A stretch of DNA of 5,326 nt from Chitinophagaceae bacterium UBA5175. Its GTDB lineage: Bacteria; Bacteroidota; Bacteroidia; Chitinophagales; Chitinophagaceae. Positions 4,558 to 5,326 of the stretch are shown here, piece by piece. Every line of letters begins with the position of its first letter. Position 1 is the stretch's first letter. The DNA lies in contig DHWT01000140.1 in NCBI GenBank assembly GCA_002413325.1, positions 6,237 through 11,562 on the forward strand, written 5' to 3'. The position numbers and the translations under genes are program-made. The notes beneath the pieces are model-generated. The model had not been told where the DNA came from. It did no database searches and saw nothing but the letters and a program-made list of their open reading frames with translations.

Positions 4558-5326
4558 ATGCATTCAATGGTCGTACTCATTATTGTGGGATTTTTGATCG
4601 GAATGTTCGGCACCCTGATTGGAGCCGGCGGTGGTTTTATCCTGGTTCCCATCCTGATCCTTTCGTATCCGGAACTGACACCGGAAACCATCACGGCCAT
4701 TTCGATTGCCATTGTAGCGGCAAATGCAATATCCGGCTCCATTGCCTATGCCCGTTCGGGTCGCATAGATTATAAGGCTGGATTCATATTTGCCATGTTT
4801 ACCATTCCGGGTTCTATCCTGGGGGTTCTGACCACGCAATATATTCCCCGGCATTTTTTTAATATCCTGTTCGGGATCATGTTGATTGCACTTTCGGCCT
4901 ACCTGTTTTTCAGGCATAGCAACAGCCTGAATTCCGTCGTACTGGATAAAAATAAGAAACGCTGGAAACACCATGAACTCACCGATAAATCCGGCATCAC
5001 CTATAATTATTCCTATAATCAGAACCTGGGTATTATCATCAGCATCCTGGTTGGATATTTGTCACCCTTGCTGGGCATCGGCGGCGGCATCATTCATGTA
5101 CCGGCCCTGGTTCACTGGCTGCAGTTTCCTGTATTTGTCGCCACCGCCACATCCCATTTTATCCTGGCGATCATGTCTACCGTAAGTGTGATTGTACATA
5201 TTATCAGGGGAAGTTATCATGATCCGAAAATTTTGCACATGGTGATCGGCCTGGTCATCGGCGTCATCCCCGGGGCACAAGTCGGCGCCTGGCTCTCCCA
5301 CAAAATAAAAAGCCATATCATCATCC
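4558..5326 (+). CDS. TauE/SafE-family membrane permease (C-terminus cut by window edge)
   Basis: The frame runs open from ATG 4558 to the right edge, giving 256 codons. It encodes a polytopic inner-membrane protein with hydrophobic segments at about 4-35, 45-65, 74-93, 100-118, 157-183, 191-215 and 225-247. The hallmark is an internal repeat: GTLIGAGGGFILVPIL (18-33) in the first half and SPLLGIGGGIIHVPAL (169-184) in the second, as in the TauE/SafE (sulfite exporter, DUF81) family. ATATSH (195-200) and GAQVGAWLS (239-247) also fit. A charged loop rich in Lys, Arg and His (119-155) separates the halves. Family members are usually about 250-310 residues, so only a short tail should be missing. 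Known relatives move sulfite, sulfoacetate or other small organic anions; the substrate here cannot be read from sequence. ATG 4567 (Met4) is an alternative start. The gene lies 120 bp behind the nucleotidyltransferase-like gene on the same strand, and no functional link is evident. Confidence 0.9.
   Translation, partial: MHSMVVLIIVGFLIGMFGTLIGAGGGFILVPILILSYPELTPETITAISIAIVAANAISGSIAYARSGRIDYKAGFIFAMFTIPGSILGVLTTQYIPRHFFNILFGIMLIALSAYLFFRHSNSLNSVVLDKNKKRWKHHELTDKSGITYNYSYNQNLGIIISILVGYLSPLLGIGGGIIHVPALVHWLQFPVFVATATSHFILAIMSTVSVIVHIIRGSYHDPKILHMVIGLVIGVIPGAQVGAWLSHKIKSHIII

Noticed and set aside
4470..4974. Plus frame 4470-4775 and minus frames 4548-4742 and 4564-4974 around the permease start
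   Set aside because: All overlap the permease frame, which has clear membrane segments and both glycine-rich repeats; the minus frames translate to a charged, low-complexity shadow.
5062..5316. An 84-codon minus-strand frame at the right edge
   Set aside because: Antisense shadow of the second half of the permease; its Asp/His/Gly-rich composition follows from the hydrophobic codons opposite.

Overview
The window reads as chromosomal DNA of a Bacteroidota bacterium, most likely a member of the Chitinophagales/Chitinophagaceae type. This rests on three things. The large secreted MG2-type protein carries the 'HGWRR' signature known to me only from Bacteroidota. The L,D-transpeptidase belongs to the YkuD_2-like type. 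One promoter fits the Bacteroidota consensus (TTG, about 20 nt, TAnnTTTG), and no Shine-Dalgarno sequences are evident. The assignment is from recognition, not from a search.

Layout, left to right. Positions 1-1876 (minus) hold the first 625 codons of a long exported protein with an MG2/macroglobulin-like N-terminus; its C-terminus lies off the left edge. A strong intrinsic terminator at 1929-1956 (minus) separates it from an exported L,D-transpeptidase gene (1981-2868, minus). Next comes a 479-bp stretch without a convincing gene (2869-3347). It holds a cluster of perfect short palindromes, a 17-nt inverted repeat and a doubtful small ORF. An XRE-family regulator (3348-3782, minus) is divergent from a small protein resembling a minimal nucleotidyltransferase with an altered active site (4024-4437, plus). 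The 241 bp between them are dense in signals: direct repeats, a consensus-like promoter, a dyad overlapping its -7 box, and a 9-bp-stem hairpin just after the predicted transcript start. A TauE/SafE-family membrane permease (4558 to beyond 5326, plus) fills the right end and is cut by the window edge.

Functionally, the two left genes belong to the cell envelope: one exported, probably outer-membrane-associated protein, and one periplasmic peptidoglycan-modifying enzyme. The terminator argues that they are separate transcription units. The XRE gene and the nucleotidyltransferase-like gene look like a regulator and a possible target sharing a divergent control region; this is inference from layout. 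The permease probably exports or imports a small anion, possibly a sulfur compound, and shows no clear link to its neighbours. No rRNA, tRNA, CRISPR array, transposase or clear mobile-element boundary was seen. The least ordinary part is 2869-4437.
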